NCBI RefSeq assembly: GCF_947492965.1
Contig: NZ_CANLOZ010000003.1
Location: 248,001 to 312,000 of the forward strand
DNA: 64,000 nt
From: an uncultured Aquimarina sp.
GTDB taxonomy: Bacteria; Bacteroidota; Bacteroidia; Flavobacteriales; Flavobacteriaceae
Direction: 5' to 3'
Part shown: piece by piece, positions 42,917-50,933 of the stretch
Layout of the letters: each line of letters opens with the position of its first letter
How positions within the stretch are numbered: position 1 is the first letter of the stretch
Notes under the pieces: model-generated
Told to the model about the DNA's origin: nothing
The model's input: only the letters and a program-made list of their open reading frames with translations
The model's database searches: none
Program-made: the position numbers and the translations under genes

Positions 42917-43873
42917 ATGAATGATCAATTACTAACTGTTGCTTTAGCACAAATATCACCAGTTTGGCTGGATAAAAATGCTACCATAAAAAAAATAGAA
43001 AATTCAATTACCGAAGCAGCTGCTAAAAAAGCGGAGCTTATCGTATTTGGCGAAACATTATTACCAGGGTACCCATTCTGGGTTTCGCTTACAGATGGTG
43101 CACAGTTTGATAACAAGATCCAAAAAGAAATTCATGCGCATTATGCACAGAATGCTATAGTTATAGAGAAAGGTGATTTAGATTCTATCTGTGCTTTAGC
43201 CAAAGAATATAGCTTAGCTGTTTATTTAGGGATTATTGAGCGACCTCTAGATCGCGGTGGACATAGTTTGTATGCTTCTTTGGTTTATATCAATAGTGAT
43301 GGAGAAATTAAATCAGTACATCGCAAATTACAACCAACATACGAAGAACGCCTAACCTGGTCTCCTGGAGATGGGAATGGACTTCGAGTACATCCACTAA
43401 AAGCTTTTACAGTAGGAGGATTGAATTGCTGGGAAAATTGGATGCCTTTGCCTAGAGTGGCATTATATGGTCAAGGAGAAAATTTGCACGTAGCTGTTTG
43501 GCCTGGTAGCGATTATAATACCAAAGATATTACCAGGTTTATTGCACGTGAATCTAGATCTTATGTGATTTCTGTTTCTAGTTTAATGAGAAAGGAAGAT
43601 TTCCCAGCGACTACACCACATTTAGACGAAATCCTTAAAAAGGCTCCAGATGTTCTTGGCAATGGAGGTTCTTGTATTGCGGGACCTGATGGAGAGTGGA
43701 TTTTAGAACCAGTACTCCATAATGAAGGATTACTTATAGAAACCTTAGACTTTAATCGTGTCTTACAAGAACGTCAGAATTTTGATCCTGTAGGGCATTA
43801 TTCCAGACCAGATGTAACACAATTAAGTGTAAATAGAGAACGCCAAAGTACCGTTTGGATAGATGAAGATTAA
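42917..43873 (+). CDS. Nitrilase (carbon-nitrogen hydrolase family)
   Basis: 318 residues. The catalytic triad is in place: E46 in VFGETLLPGYP, K137 in HRKLQPTYEE and C171 in GGLNCWENWMPLPR. The CWENxMPLxR context is that of true nitrilases (nitrile to acid plus ammonia), not amidases. Substrate not predictable. The gene separates the mevalonate cluster from the pseudouridine synthase gene, and ends 51 bases before that gene. Confidence 0.88.
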   Translation: MNDQLLTVALAQISPVWLDKNATIKKIENSITEAAAKKAELIVFGETLLPGYPFWVSLTDGAQFDNKIQKEIHAHYAQNAIVIEKGDLDSICALAKEYSLAVYLGIIERPLDRGGHSLYASLVYINSDGEIKSVHRKLQPTYEERLTWSPGDGNGLRVHPLKAFTVGGLNCWENWMPLPRVALYGQGENLHVAVWPGSDYNTKDITRFIARESRSYVISVSSLMRKEDFPATTPHLDEILKKAPDVLGNGGSCIAGPDGEWILEPVLHNEGLLIETLDFNRVLQERQNFDPVGHYSRPDVTQLSVNRERQSTVWIDED

Positions 43874-43924
43874 TTTTCATTATTTCTAAATACGAAAGAG
43901 CTATCTTTGCAAAAAATGTAAGAT

Positions 43925-44764
43925 ATGAGTCGCGGAGACAATTCCAAAAAAGGAAGAGGAAGTGGGAAAAAGGGAGCAAAGCCTAAAAGAAATTCGTATA
44001 CAAAAGGAAATGCTGCTGTAAGGAATAAAAGTAACGGGCCAAAAAAGATCTCTGATTCTGAAGAAATTAGATTAAACAAGTTTGTTGCTAATTCTGGTGT
44101 TTGTTCCAGAAGAGATGCTGATCTATATATTCAGACGGGTAGTGTTTGGGTAAATGGGAAGCCAGTTACAGAAATGGGATATAAGGTAAAGCTTACTGAT
44201 GAGGTTAAGTTCGATGGTAGACTCATTACACCTGAAAAAAAGGAATATGTCTTACTTAATAAGCCAAAAGGCTTTGTAACCTCTACAAGTCCTGAAAAAA
44301 CTAGAACAGTTATGGATTTGGTCGCAAATGCTTCCAAAGCCAGACTAAAACCTGTAGGACGATTAGAACGAAATACTACTGGGTTGTTACTTTTTACGAA
44401 TGATGTGGATCTAGAAAAAAAACTTACCCATCATAAAACAGGAGTTCGTAAAATCTTTCATGTAGAATTAGATCGTAATCTAAAATTTGAAGATTTTCAG
44501 AAGATAGAAAAGGGGATTAAACTGCAGGAAGGTTTTATACAAGTAGATGAGATCTCATATATCGAAGGAGCTTCTAAGAATGAAATAGGAATACAGTTAA
44601 TGTCTTCTAAAAATGGAATCGTGACCAAAATATTCGAACACCTTAATTATGGTGTAGTCAAATTAGATCGAGTGATTTTTGCAGGATTGACCAAAAAAGA
44701 CCTTCCTAGAGGTCATTGGAGAATACTTACCGAACAAGAAGTAATTAATTTAAGGATGATGTAA
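43925..44764 (+). CDS. RsuA/RluB-type pseudouridine synthase with Asp-to-Glu active-site change
   Basis: 279 residues. A basic Lys/Gly/Asn-rich N-terminal extension (1-40) precedes an S4 RNA-binding domain (RLNKFVANSGVCSRRDADLY) and the pseudouridine synthase domain (LLNKPKGFVTSTSPEK, then GRLERNTTGLLLFTND). The canonical catalytic motif is GRLD; here residue 148 is Glu (GAA codon), a change expected to damage activity. The RNA-binding parts and length look intact. The last 33 bases (codons EQEVINLRMM plus stop) recur exactly at 47496-47528, bounding a two-gene segment. Confidence 0.85.
   Translation: MSRGDNSKKGRGSGKKGAKPKRNSYTKGNAAVRNKSNGPKKISDSEEIRLNKFVANSGVCSRRDADLYIQTGSVWVNGKPVTEMGYKVKLTDEVKFDGRLITPEKKEYVLLNKPKGFVTSTSPEKTRTVMDLVANASKARLKPVGRLERNTTGLLLFTNDVDLEKKLTHHKTGVRKIFHVELDRNLKFEDFQKIEKGIKLQEGFIQVDEISYIEGASKNEIGIQLMSSKNGIVTKIFEHLNYGVVKLDRVIFAGLTKKDLPRGHWRILTEQEVINLRMM
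44732..44764 (+). repeat. 33-bp perfect direct repeat, left copy (3' end of pseudouridine synthase gene)
   Basis: Encodes the last ten residues and stop of the pseudouridine synthase (EQEVINLRMM-stop) and is identical over 33 bases to 47496-47528. The repeat starts at a codon boundary and ends exactly at the stop codon. The flanking TAC is shared too, with one mismatch between. Confidence 0.95.
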
Positions 44765-44848
44765 ACATTTTTAAAAATATATAACATATAAGGGTAACAT
44801 TTTCCCTTTAAAAGATACTTAATATGTATACGCTTATATTTTTTTAAA

Positions 44849-46216
44849 ATGAAACTAAAATCTATACTTTATTTTCTGTTGTTTGTTTTATGTTATTCCT
44901 GTTCTTCAGATGATAATTATGTTCCACCTGTAAATTCTGTTCCAGGAAATTTGAAAATTGAAGACATTAGTTTTGTTGGGAAACAGGTAACAATTGATTG
45001 GAATGATATCGAAGATGCAGATGGAGATATTATATTTTATAGTCTCTATATTGACTCAGTCTTGATATCTGAATCTACTGAGTCTATAGTAACCAGAGAA
45101 CTGGAATATAATAATTCCTACAATGGAAGAATTATAGCTACTGATCGAAAAGGAGGTGTTTCAGAAATTAGTTTTGATTTTGAAAGCCCTAAGAGTAAAA
45201 TACTTTTTTTTAGAGGCATTGGTGGAAAACTTACAGCATTTGATTTGATTACAAATGAAATCTTATGGGCGGTAAATAGTTCTAATCAAGGTAATTATGC
45301 ACATACCGTTTGTGAGAATAAAATATTTAATGGAGTCTCAGGATTAGATCTTTTAAGTGGTGAAGTTGTTTTTTCATTTGAAAAAGAAGGCTACTATAGA
45401 AATATCATAACCGATGAGAATAATATTTACGCGGATGAAATCAATAAAGTTCATTGCTTTGATAAAAATACAGGGGATTTAAAATGGGAGAGAAGTTTCT
45501 CAAATATTTATGCACCTTTATCAATAGACAAAAAGAATGTATTCGTATGCAGTAGGAATAATGATTATTTGTATGCTATTAACAAGATTGATGGTGAATT
45601 AAACTGGAGTTTTGATCTAGATTTTAACCCAACGGGTTCTGCCCCGAGAATAGAAACAAATCCTTTGATTGTAGATAATAACATCTATTTTGGGGATACT
45701 ATAGGTAGATTTTACTCCGTTGATATAAATACTGGAAATAAAAATTGGAGTATAAATGCAGGGCTATTTAACTCTTTCTCAGGTTCTCCTATACTACATG
45801 ATGAAAGTGTAATCGTTGCAACAGTTTACGGTTTGTATTCTTATGATAAGAATACTGGTAGTCAGAATTGGAGTTTTAATACTGGTGAATATTTTGGGAC
45901 ATCGCCATATGTGTATATGAACAATGTATATGCAATATCATCAATTAATGGTGTAGGGAATTTGGTTTCTGTGAATGCTGGGAATGGGAATGAGAATTGG
46001 AGGTTTGTACTTGATAATCGAAGTGTTTCCTCACCAATAGTATATGAGGGGAATATATATTTTGATGATTTTGAAAATCTCTATTGTCTAAATGCTCAAA
46101 CTGGTGAGTTAATTTGGAAAAAAGAAGCATTTGTAGGTTTGAGTTCTCCCCCAATAATTGTCATAGGTAATGGAGAAGAAGTTGTCTATCCGAGTATACA
46201 CGGACTAAAAAATTAA
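44849..46216 (+). CDS. PQQ-binding-like beta-propeller surface lipoprotein
   Basis: 455 residues. Lipoprotein signal LFVLCYSC (Cys 18) followed by SSDDN, the acidic surface-export type. Residues about 35-110 are a fibronectin III-like strand set (LKIEDISFVGKQVTIDWNDI). From 115 on, seven or so PQQ-like propeller blades are visible, each with GxLxW or GNxNW-type turns: TGDLKWERSF, DGELNWSFDL, TGNKNWSINA, TGSQNWSFNT, NGNENWRFVL, TGELIWKKEA. Such propellers act as structural or binding domains; no dehydrogenase residues are evident. Inside the repeat-bounded segment, 17 bases upstream of the next gene. Confidence 0.8.
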   Translation: MKLKSILYFLLFVLCYSCSSDDNYVPPVNSVPGNLKIEDISFVGKQVTIDWNDIEDADGDIIFYSLYIDSVLISESTESIVTRELEYNNSYNGRIIATDRKGGVSEISFDFESPKSKILFFRGIGGKLTAFDLITNEILWAVNSSNQGNYAHTVCENKIFNGVSGLDLLSGEVVFSFEKEGYYRNIITDENNIYADEINKVHCFDKNTGDLKWERSFSNIYAPLSIDKKNVFVCSRNNDYLYAINKIDGELNWSFDLDFNPTGSAPRIETNPLIVDNNIYFGDTIGRFYSVDINTGNKNWSINAGLFNSFSGSPILHDESVIVATVYGLYSYDKNTGSQNWSFNTGEYFGTSPYVYMNNVYAISSINGVGNLVSVNAGNGNENWRFVLDNRSVSSPIVYEGNIYFDDFENLYCLNAQTGELIWKKEAFVGLSSPPIIVIGNGEEVVYPSIHGLKN

Positions 46217-46233
46217 ATAAAAAAACACATAAA

Positions 46234-47475
46234 ATGAATATTAGAATTCTTACATGCATTTTTTCAATATTGCTTTTAATATCTTGTTCCAGTGACGATG
46301 ATACTCCTCTACCTCTAGTATTGAGTTCAGGGAATACTATCACAGATTTTAAATTAACAATAAACGATGAAGTTTTTAGTGGACTTATAAATCAGAATGA
46401 TAAGACGATCTCTTTTAATTTTGTAGGCGCTGAATTAAGTTCTTTGGTTCCAACAATAGAATATTCCGAAAAAGCAGCTATTTCACCTAAAGAAAGCGAA
46501 CCTCAAAACTTTAACGAGGAGGTTTCTTACACCGTAATTGCAGAAAATGGAGAGTCTAACATATATAGAGTTATAATAGAGAATAGACCTTTAAGTAATG
46601 AAAATAAGATATTAGAATTTTCGGTAACAGATAGCAACGATGAGACTTTAATAGCTACTATTAATGAAGAATTAAAAATAATTGAATTTGATTTGATCAA
46701 CACTGATTTAAATGGGATTATTCCACAAATATTAATTTCAGAGTACGCTACTATTACGCCTGATTTAGAAACTCCTATTAATTTTAATGAAACAGTTTCA
46801 TATACTGTTACGGCTGAAAATGGAGATGAATCTATTTACAATGTACGTGTGAATGCGCCAGAAATAGAAACAATTAGTGCGAGGTATTTTAATTCGAAAT
46901 GGGTATACTCTAACGCAGAATTATGGATTTCAGGTAAATTTTTAAACCCCCAATCAGAAAATTTCAACTTATATTTAACAGATGGTATTACCAACTTTAA
47001 TTTAGAGGTTTTGTCGAGTGAATCATACGAATCCTTAAATACAAGAATTTATAACTTATTTGTAAAAATGCCTGAAAATATTACTTCTAATGATAATTAT
47101 AAAGTTGTATATGAAAATTCAGATTTTGTTTCAGAATCCATAGATGCGTTTAACATCTCATCAGATAACATCCCTGTAGTAGAATCATTAGATAAAGAAT
47201 TTTATAATGTTGATGACACAGTATTGATTAAGGGAATAAATTTAACAGAACAACTTGCAATACCTAATAATGGTTCAATATTTTTAGTTGATGATTGTTG
47301 CGGTACTTTATATAATTATCAACTTAATCAAGAAAAAACGGAATTAAGTTTTAAATTGGATCGGCAAGTTTATGGGTGGACAGGGCCTGTTGAAAGAACT
47401 ATTACATTGCTTGGAGATGCAAGACGAGTTGGGCAAACGGTACGCACGAATTTTGGATCCACTCGTTATAATTAG
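46234..47475 (+). CDS. Lipoprotein with two DUF5018-like repeats and an IPT/TIG-like end
   Basis: 413 residues. Signal LLLISC (Cys 15) followed by SSDDD. Two tandem repeats of about 90 residues: the first has NTITDFKLTINDEVFSGLIN and FNEEVSYTVIAENGESNIYR, the second LEFSVTDSNDETLIATINEE and FNETVSYTVTAENGDESIYN, each the DUF5018 pattern. The C-terminal 190 residues resemble IPT/TIG-type immunoglobulin folds (AELWISGKFLNPQSENFNLY). Probably a surface-exposed binding protein. Co-transcribed with the preceding propeller lipoprotein. Confidence 0.75.
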   Translation: MNIRILTCIFSILLLISCSSDDDTPLPLVLSSGNTITDFKLTINDEVFSGLINQNDKTISFNFVGAELSSLVPTIEYSEKAAISPKESEPQNFNEEVSYTVIAENGESNIYRVIIENRPLSNENKILEFSVTDSNDETLIATINEELKIIEFDLINTDLNGIIPQILISEYATITPDLETPINFNETVSYTVTAENGDESIYNVRVNAPEIETISARYFNSKWVYSNAELWISGKFLNPQSENFNLYLTDGITNFNLEVLSSESYESLNTRIYNLFVKMPENITSNDNYKVVYENSDFVSESIDAFNISSDNIPVVESLDKEFYNVDDTVLIKGINLTEQLAIPNNGSIFLVDDCCGTLYNYQLNQEKTELSFKLDRQVYGWTGPVERTITLLGDARRVGQTVRTNFGSTRYN

Positions 47476-47495
47476 TAATAGTTCTAATATATACG

Positions 47496-47528
47496 GAACA
47501 AGAAGTAATTAATTTAAGGATGATGTAA
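47496..47528 (+). repeat. 33-bp perfect direct repeat, right copy
   Basis: Identical to 44732-44764. Here it is not translated as part of a longer gene; it lies 21 bases after the DUF5018-like lipoprotein stop and 30 bases before the PP2C-like gene. Confidence 0.95.
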
Positions 47529-47558
47529 TTAGTTTTTTATTTTCGTGGAGTTGTTTTT

Positions 47559-48296
47559 ATGAAAATATATTCCACCCTTAATATAGGAGACTTTCACACC
47601 AATTATTGCGAAGATTTTTTAATAGTCGAGAATATTAGTACGAACAGATTCATAATAGCTGTTATGGATGGTTGTACTATGGGTAAAGAATCTGTTTTTG
47701 CCTCTATGCTGATTGGTAAGATCCTTAGAAATATTGCTAAAGAAGAGTTTTACAAGGACTTTTTAAATAATAATACCAAGGAATTGCAATTATGCCTGCA
47801 AGAAATTCTCAAAAAACTTTTTTTACAATTAAAAACTATAAAAAATAATTTAGGCCTAGAGACAGAAGAATTATTGTCGACTCTTATAATAGGTGTAATA
47901 GATCAGCATACATCTAATGCAGAGTTTTTATCAGTTGGTGATGGATTGATTCATTATGATGACATTTCAGTAGAATACGAACAAAATGATAAGCCTGATT
48001 ATTTAGGGTATCATTTAGGCGAAGATTTTGATACTTGGTATCAATCCCAAGAACAAAGATTATCAATTACTGACTTTAGGGATTTATCGATTTCTACAGA
48101 TGGAATTTATTCCTTTAAAAATTTTAAAAATCCTAATCAACAAAAGAAAGAAGAGGAGATTATTGCGTTTTTATTACGAGATAAGCAAGGAAAAAATTAC
48201 GACAACTTTCTAGAAAAGAAAATCCGTGATTTAGAATTGGAGTACAATCAGGTACTAACCGATGATATTGCTATTATCAGAATAATAAGAGAATAG
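47559..48296 (+). CDS. PP2C-like protein phosphatase
   Basis: 245 residues. Metal-binding Asp positions of a PP2C fold can be followed: N-x-ED at TNYCEDFLIVE, VMDGC (corresponding to DGxGG), STDGIYSF and the final DDIAIIRI. The N-terminal strand order also fits. The GG of the canonical DGHGG/DGMGG is missing (VMDGCTMGKE), so activity may be altered. No partner kinase gene is adjacent. First gene after the right repeat copy; convergent with the hydrolase gene, 4 bases apart. Confidence 0.7.
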   Translation: MKIYSTLNIGDFHTNYCEDFLIVENISTNRFIIAVMDGCTMGKESVFASMLIGKILRNIAKEEFYKDFLNNNTKELQLCLQEILKKLFLQLKTIKNNLGLETEELLSTLIIGVIDQHTSNAEFLSVGDGLIHYDDISVEYEQNDKPDYLGYHLGEDFDTWYQSQEQRLSITDFRDLSISTDGIYSFKNFKNPNQQKKEEEIIAFLLRDKQGKNYDNFLEKKIRDLELEYNQVLTDDIAIIRIIRE

Positions 48297-48300
48297 TGGT

Positions 48301-49125
48301 TTAATATCTTGCCAACAGTTCTTTTAGTTCGTCGTAATATTGTTTTGTAAGATGTACACTATGTCCTGCGCCTTTGATCAATGTACGTTCTATTTTATCT
48401 GGATATAGATCCTTTAATCGCTTAGAATGTTCTTCAGGTTTAATCAAAAAGTCTCTAGATCCATGAAACACCCTAATTGGGCATTGTACTTCTCCCAGAA
48501 ATTTATATGAAGGTATTTCGTAGTTAATTAAGGATTCTGGTACGGGTGCCATACTAGCGATAAATTCGTTCCAAGCGTAATAAGGTGCTTCTAGAATAAG
48601 TAGTTTAGGGTTGTTTTTAGAGGCAGTGTACGAGGCAAACCCTGTTCCTAATGAGAAACCTAATACAATAATATCTTCCTCCTTATAACGAGTAAGCGCA
48701 AAATCATACACTTTTTGGGCATCATTGTACAATTCAGATTCTTCTTCATAAAAACTATCACTCTTTCCATAACCTCTATAGTCCACGAACAATACATCAA
48801 ATTTATTTTCTGTATACAGATACGCCCTTTCTCCCCATTCATGGATGGCCCCAGCATTTCCGTGGAAATATAAAATTAATCCTTTACTTATAGAATCCGT
48901 TTTAAATAATAATGCATTCAGATTTACATCATCTTCTACAGCAATATTTATTTCTTCAAAAGGTTGGTCAAAAGAATAGGAGTAATCTTTTGCTAATACC
49001 TTTGGGTTAAAAAAGAAACGTTCTTGTTTCACATATAAGAATATGTAAACACCAAGGATTAATATGACGATAAAAGCCATGATTCGTAATAATCGTCTTC
49101 CTATTTTTTTGAAATTGATTCTCAA
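48301..49125 (-). CDS. Membrane-anchored alpha/beta hydrolase
   Basis: 274 residues. One N-terminal membrane helix (14-31), then an alpha/beta hydrolase of the BEM46-like type: oxyanion region YFHGNAGAIHEWG, nucleophile S158 in LGFSLGTG, D225 in HGSRDFLIKPEEH and H255 in KGAGHSVHLT. All three catalytic residues are in place. Substrate is unknown. Last gene of a six-gene operon with glycosyltransferases, 9 bases downstream of the small secreted protein. Confidence 0.88.
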   Translation of the reverse strand: MRINFKKIGRRLLRIMAFIVILILGVYIFLYVKQERFFFNPKVLAKDYSYSFDQPFEEINIAVEDDVNLNALLFKTDSISKGLILYFHGNAGAIHEWGERAYLYTENKFDVLFVDYRGYGKSDSFYEEESELYNDAQKVYDFALTRYKEEDIIVLGFSLGTGFASYTASKNNPKLLILEAPYYAWNEFIASMAPVPESLINYEIPSYKFLGEVQCPIRVFHGSRDFLIKPEEHSKRLKDLYPDKIERTLIKGAGHSVHLTKQYYDELKELLARY

Positions 49126-49134
49126 GTTGATAAT

Positions 49135-49551
49135 TTATTTTTTTAAAATATATAAATCAGAAGTTTGTTCCACAAATAACGTGAAACCATCCTCTTGATT
49201 ACGAAGTTGAACGCCTGATATTCCCAGAATATTTAAAATTTCACCTTGTTGTACAGAATCAAAATTAATGAAATATACTTCATCGTACTGATGATTTATC
49301 TCAAAAGTACCGGTGTCTATTTTTATGGAGTCTCTTAATAAGGTATACTTATTTTCGGAAAATATAATTTGAAATTCACAATTCAATCTACGCTCATTGT
49401 TCTCGCAATAATGTTTGCTTGTTACATATTTGCAAAAATTCCAGTTATCTGCTAAATATGCTCTTATCACTTCTGTATCTTGAGAAAAGAGAAAGTTAGT
49501 AAACATCAAAAATGACAATATTGTTACTTTTTTATATCTATTAAAAATCAA
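49135..49551 (-). CDS. Small secreted hypothetical protein
   Basis: 138 residues with a signal peptide ending NFLFSQ. The mature part is beta-rich (NCEFQIIFSENKYTLL, TGTFEINHQYDEVYFINF, GFTLFVEQTSDLYIL) with three Cys, a lipocalin-like or small beta-barrel pattern. No named family recognised. Its start overlaps the stop of the GT87-like gene by 4 bases, so it is translated from the same operon. Confidence 0.6.
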   Translation of the reverse strand: MIFNRYKKVTILSFLMFTNFLFSQDTEVIRAYLADNWNFCKYVTSKHYCENNERRLNCEFQIIFSENKYTLLRDSIKIDTGTFEINHQYDEVYFINFDSVQQGEILNILGISGVQLRNQEDGFTLFVEQTSDLYILKK

Positions 49552-50933
49552 CTATAGATAGATTTTAATGAAACTCGAGAAGTGTTTTTAAGTACTTCAA
49601 AAATAAAAATACCAAATACAGTAATATATTCTAAAGCAACAAACCATAAATTTTCTTTAAAATCAGGATTTATATAAGCAGTATAGCTAAATATGATGAC
49701 AAACGACCACCAAATTGGGAATTTATATTTTGTGAATACGCATAAAACTAACGGTACAGCAATATACCAGGGATGAACTGTGGTAGATAAAAAATAATAA
49801 CTACAAATCGCTATCATCATTACGGCAATTAATTGATCTGTTTCTTTATTTTTTCTAAAAAAAGTAAGTAGTAAAAGAATTGCTACGGTAATTAATGGTA
49901 GGATTTTTCCAACGGTACCGATAATATTCCATCCAATAGTTTCATATCCTATCCATCTTATAATATAATAGATACTCGCATTGAATTCAAAATTTTGGAA
50001 CCATAAACCAATCGTTTTACTAAAATTTGAAATAAATTCAGAAGATAAGAAAGGAGCAAAAAGGAGTATTGTTGTTATGATTACAATGCTATAGAAACCT
50101 ACCAATTTCAAAAACCTTTGAAATATAGTAGATCCACCTTGTCCTACCATGAATTTTTGGAAAAATAATGGTAAAAACAGTAAAGGGATCAATTTTACCG
50201 ATACAGAAAGTGCTAAAGCAATTGCAGCCCAATACCAATAACCTTTTTGTAATAGATATAAGGACCATACAATAAAGAAAATCATTACTGCCTCGAAATG
50301 GAGGTTTCCTGTAAGTTCAATAATGATGAATGGGTTTAATAAATACCAAAAGATGTTTTTTTCTGGGATAGCTAATCTTTGTAGTAGTTTACGACCTGCA
50401 AAAAAAGTTCCGATATCCGAAAGAATGATCAACAAGCGTAATACAACGGCCGAACCCCAAATATTACTAGAGCCAAATATTGCAGCGATTAGATAACAGA
50501 ACTGACTAACTGGAGGATAATTTGTAAAATGACTACCATTTAAAGCTCCCATACCATTATATAACTCTTGCGCCTGAGCTATTGGTGGATTACCCTGTGA
50601 AATCCAATTTTCGGGTAATGATAAGTATGGATTAAACCCTTCTAATAACATTCTTCCATCCCAAATAAATCGATAAAAATCCTGAGAGAGATTTGGGATG
50701 GCAAATAAAAAAAGGATTCTAAATACTAATGCTAAACCCGCTAAAAATTTGATATTATTTGGGTTAATTTTAATAATTTGATAAGTAAACAAGAATAATC
50801 CCGCCCAAAGACCAAACATTTTTATAAAATCCGTACGTTCTAATTGATAAGCAAAACTCCAGTAAAATAAGAAACAAACAGTTGCATATAAAATGGAAAA
50901 CTTATGGTATTTCCATAGCTGTAAAATCATCAC
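49548..50933 (-). CDS. GT87/DUF2029-like polyprenol-phosphate-dependent mannosyltransferase
   Basis: 461 residues with about twelve membrane helices and the loop motif DFYRFIWDGRMLLEGFNPYL, where the DGR is the expected catalytic region of this GT-C type. Such enzymes use polyprenyl-phosphate sugars (for example mannose) on the outer leaflet side. Overlaps the upstream gene by 4 bases (ATGA) and the downstream small gene by 4. The operon also encodes a polyprenyl-phosphate mannose synthase-like enzyme, consistent with supply of its donor. Confidence 0.8.
   Translation of the reverse strand: MMILQLWKYHKFSILYATVCFLFYWSFAYQLERTDFIKMFGLWAGLFLFTYQIIKINPNNIKFLAGLALVFRILFLFAIPNLSQDFYRFIWDGRMLLEGFNPYLSLPENWISQGNPPIAQAQELYNGMGALNGSHFTNYPPVSQFCYLIAAIFGSSNIWGSAVVLRLLIILSDIGTFFAGRKLLQRLAIPEKNIFWYLLNPFIIIELTGNLHFEAVMIFFIVWSLYLLQKGYWYWAAIALALSVSVKLIPLLFLPLFFQKFMVGQGGSTIFQRFLKLVGFYSIVIITTILLFAPFLSSEFISNFSKTIGLWFQNFEFNASIYYIIRWIGYETIGWNIIGTVGKILPLITVAILLLLTFFRKNKETDQLIAVMMIAICSYYFLSTTVHPWYIAVPLVLCVFTKYKFPIWWSFVIIFSYTAYINPDFKENLWFVALEYITVFGIFIFEVLKNTSRVSLKSIYS

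Larger units (their letters stand above)
44765..47528 (+). mobile_element. Candidate inserted cassette with two lipoprotein genes, bounded by 33-bp repeats
   Basis: A 2,764-base segment holding the PQQ-propeller lipoprotein and the DUF5018-like lipoprotein, followed by the second copy of the 33-bp 3' end of the preceding gene. The pattern resembles a site-specific insertion that re-created the end of its target gene. No integrase, transposase or terminal inverted repeats are seen, so a non-autonomous element, or a duplication that later decayed, is equally possible. Confidence 0.5.
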
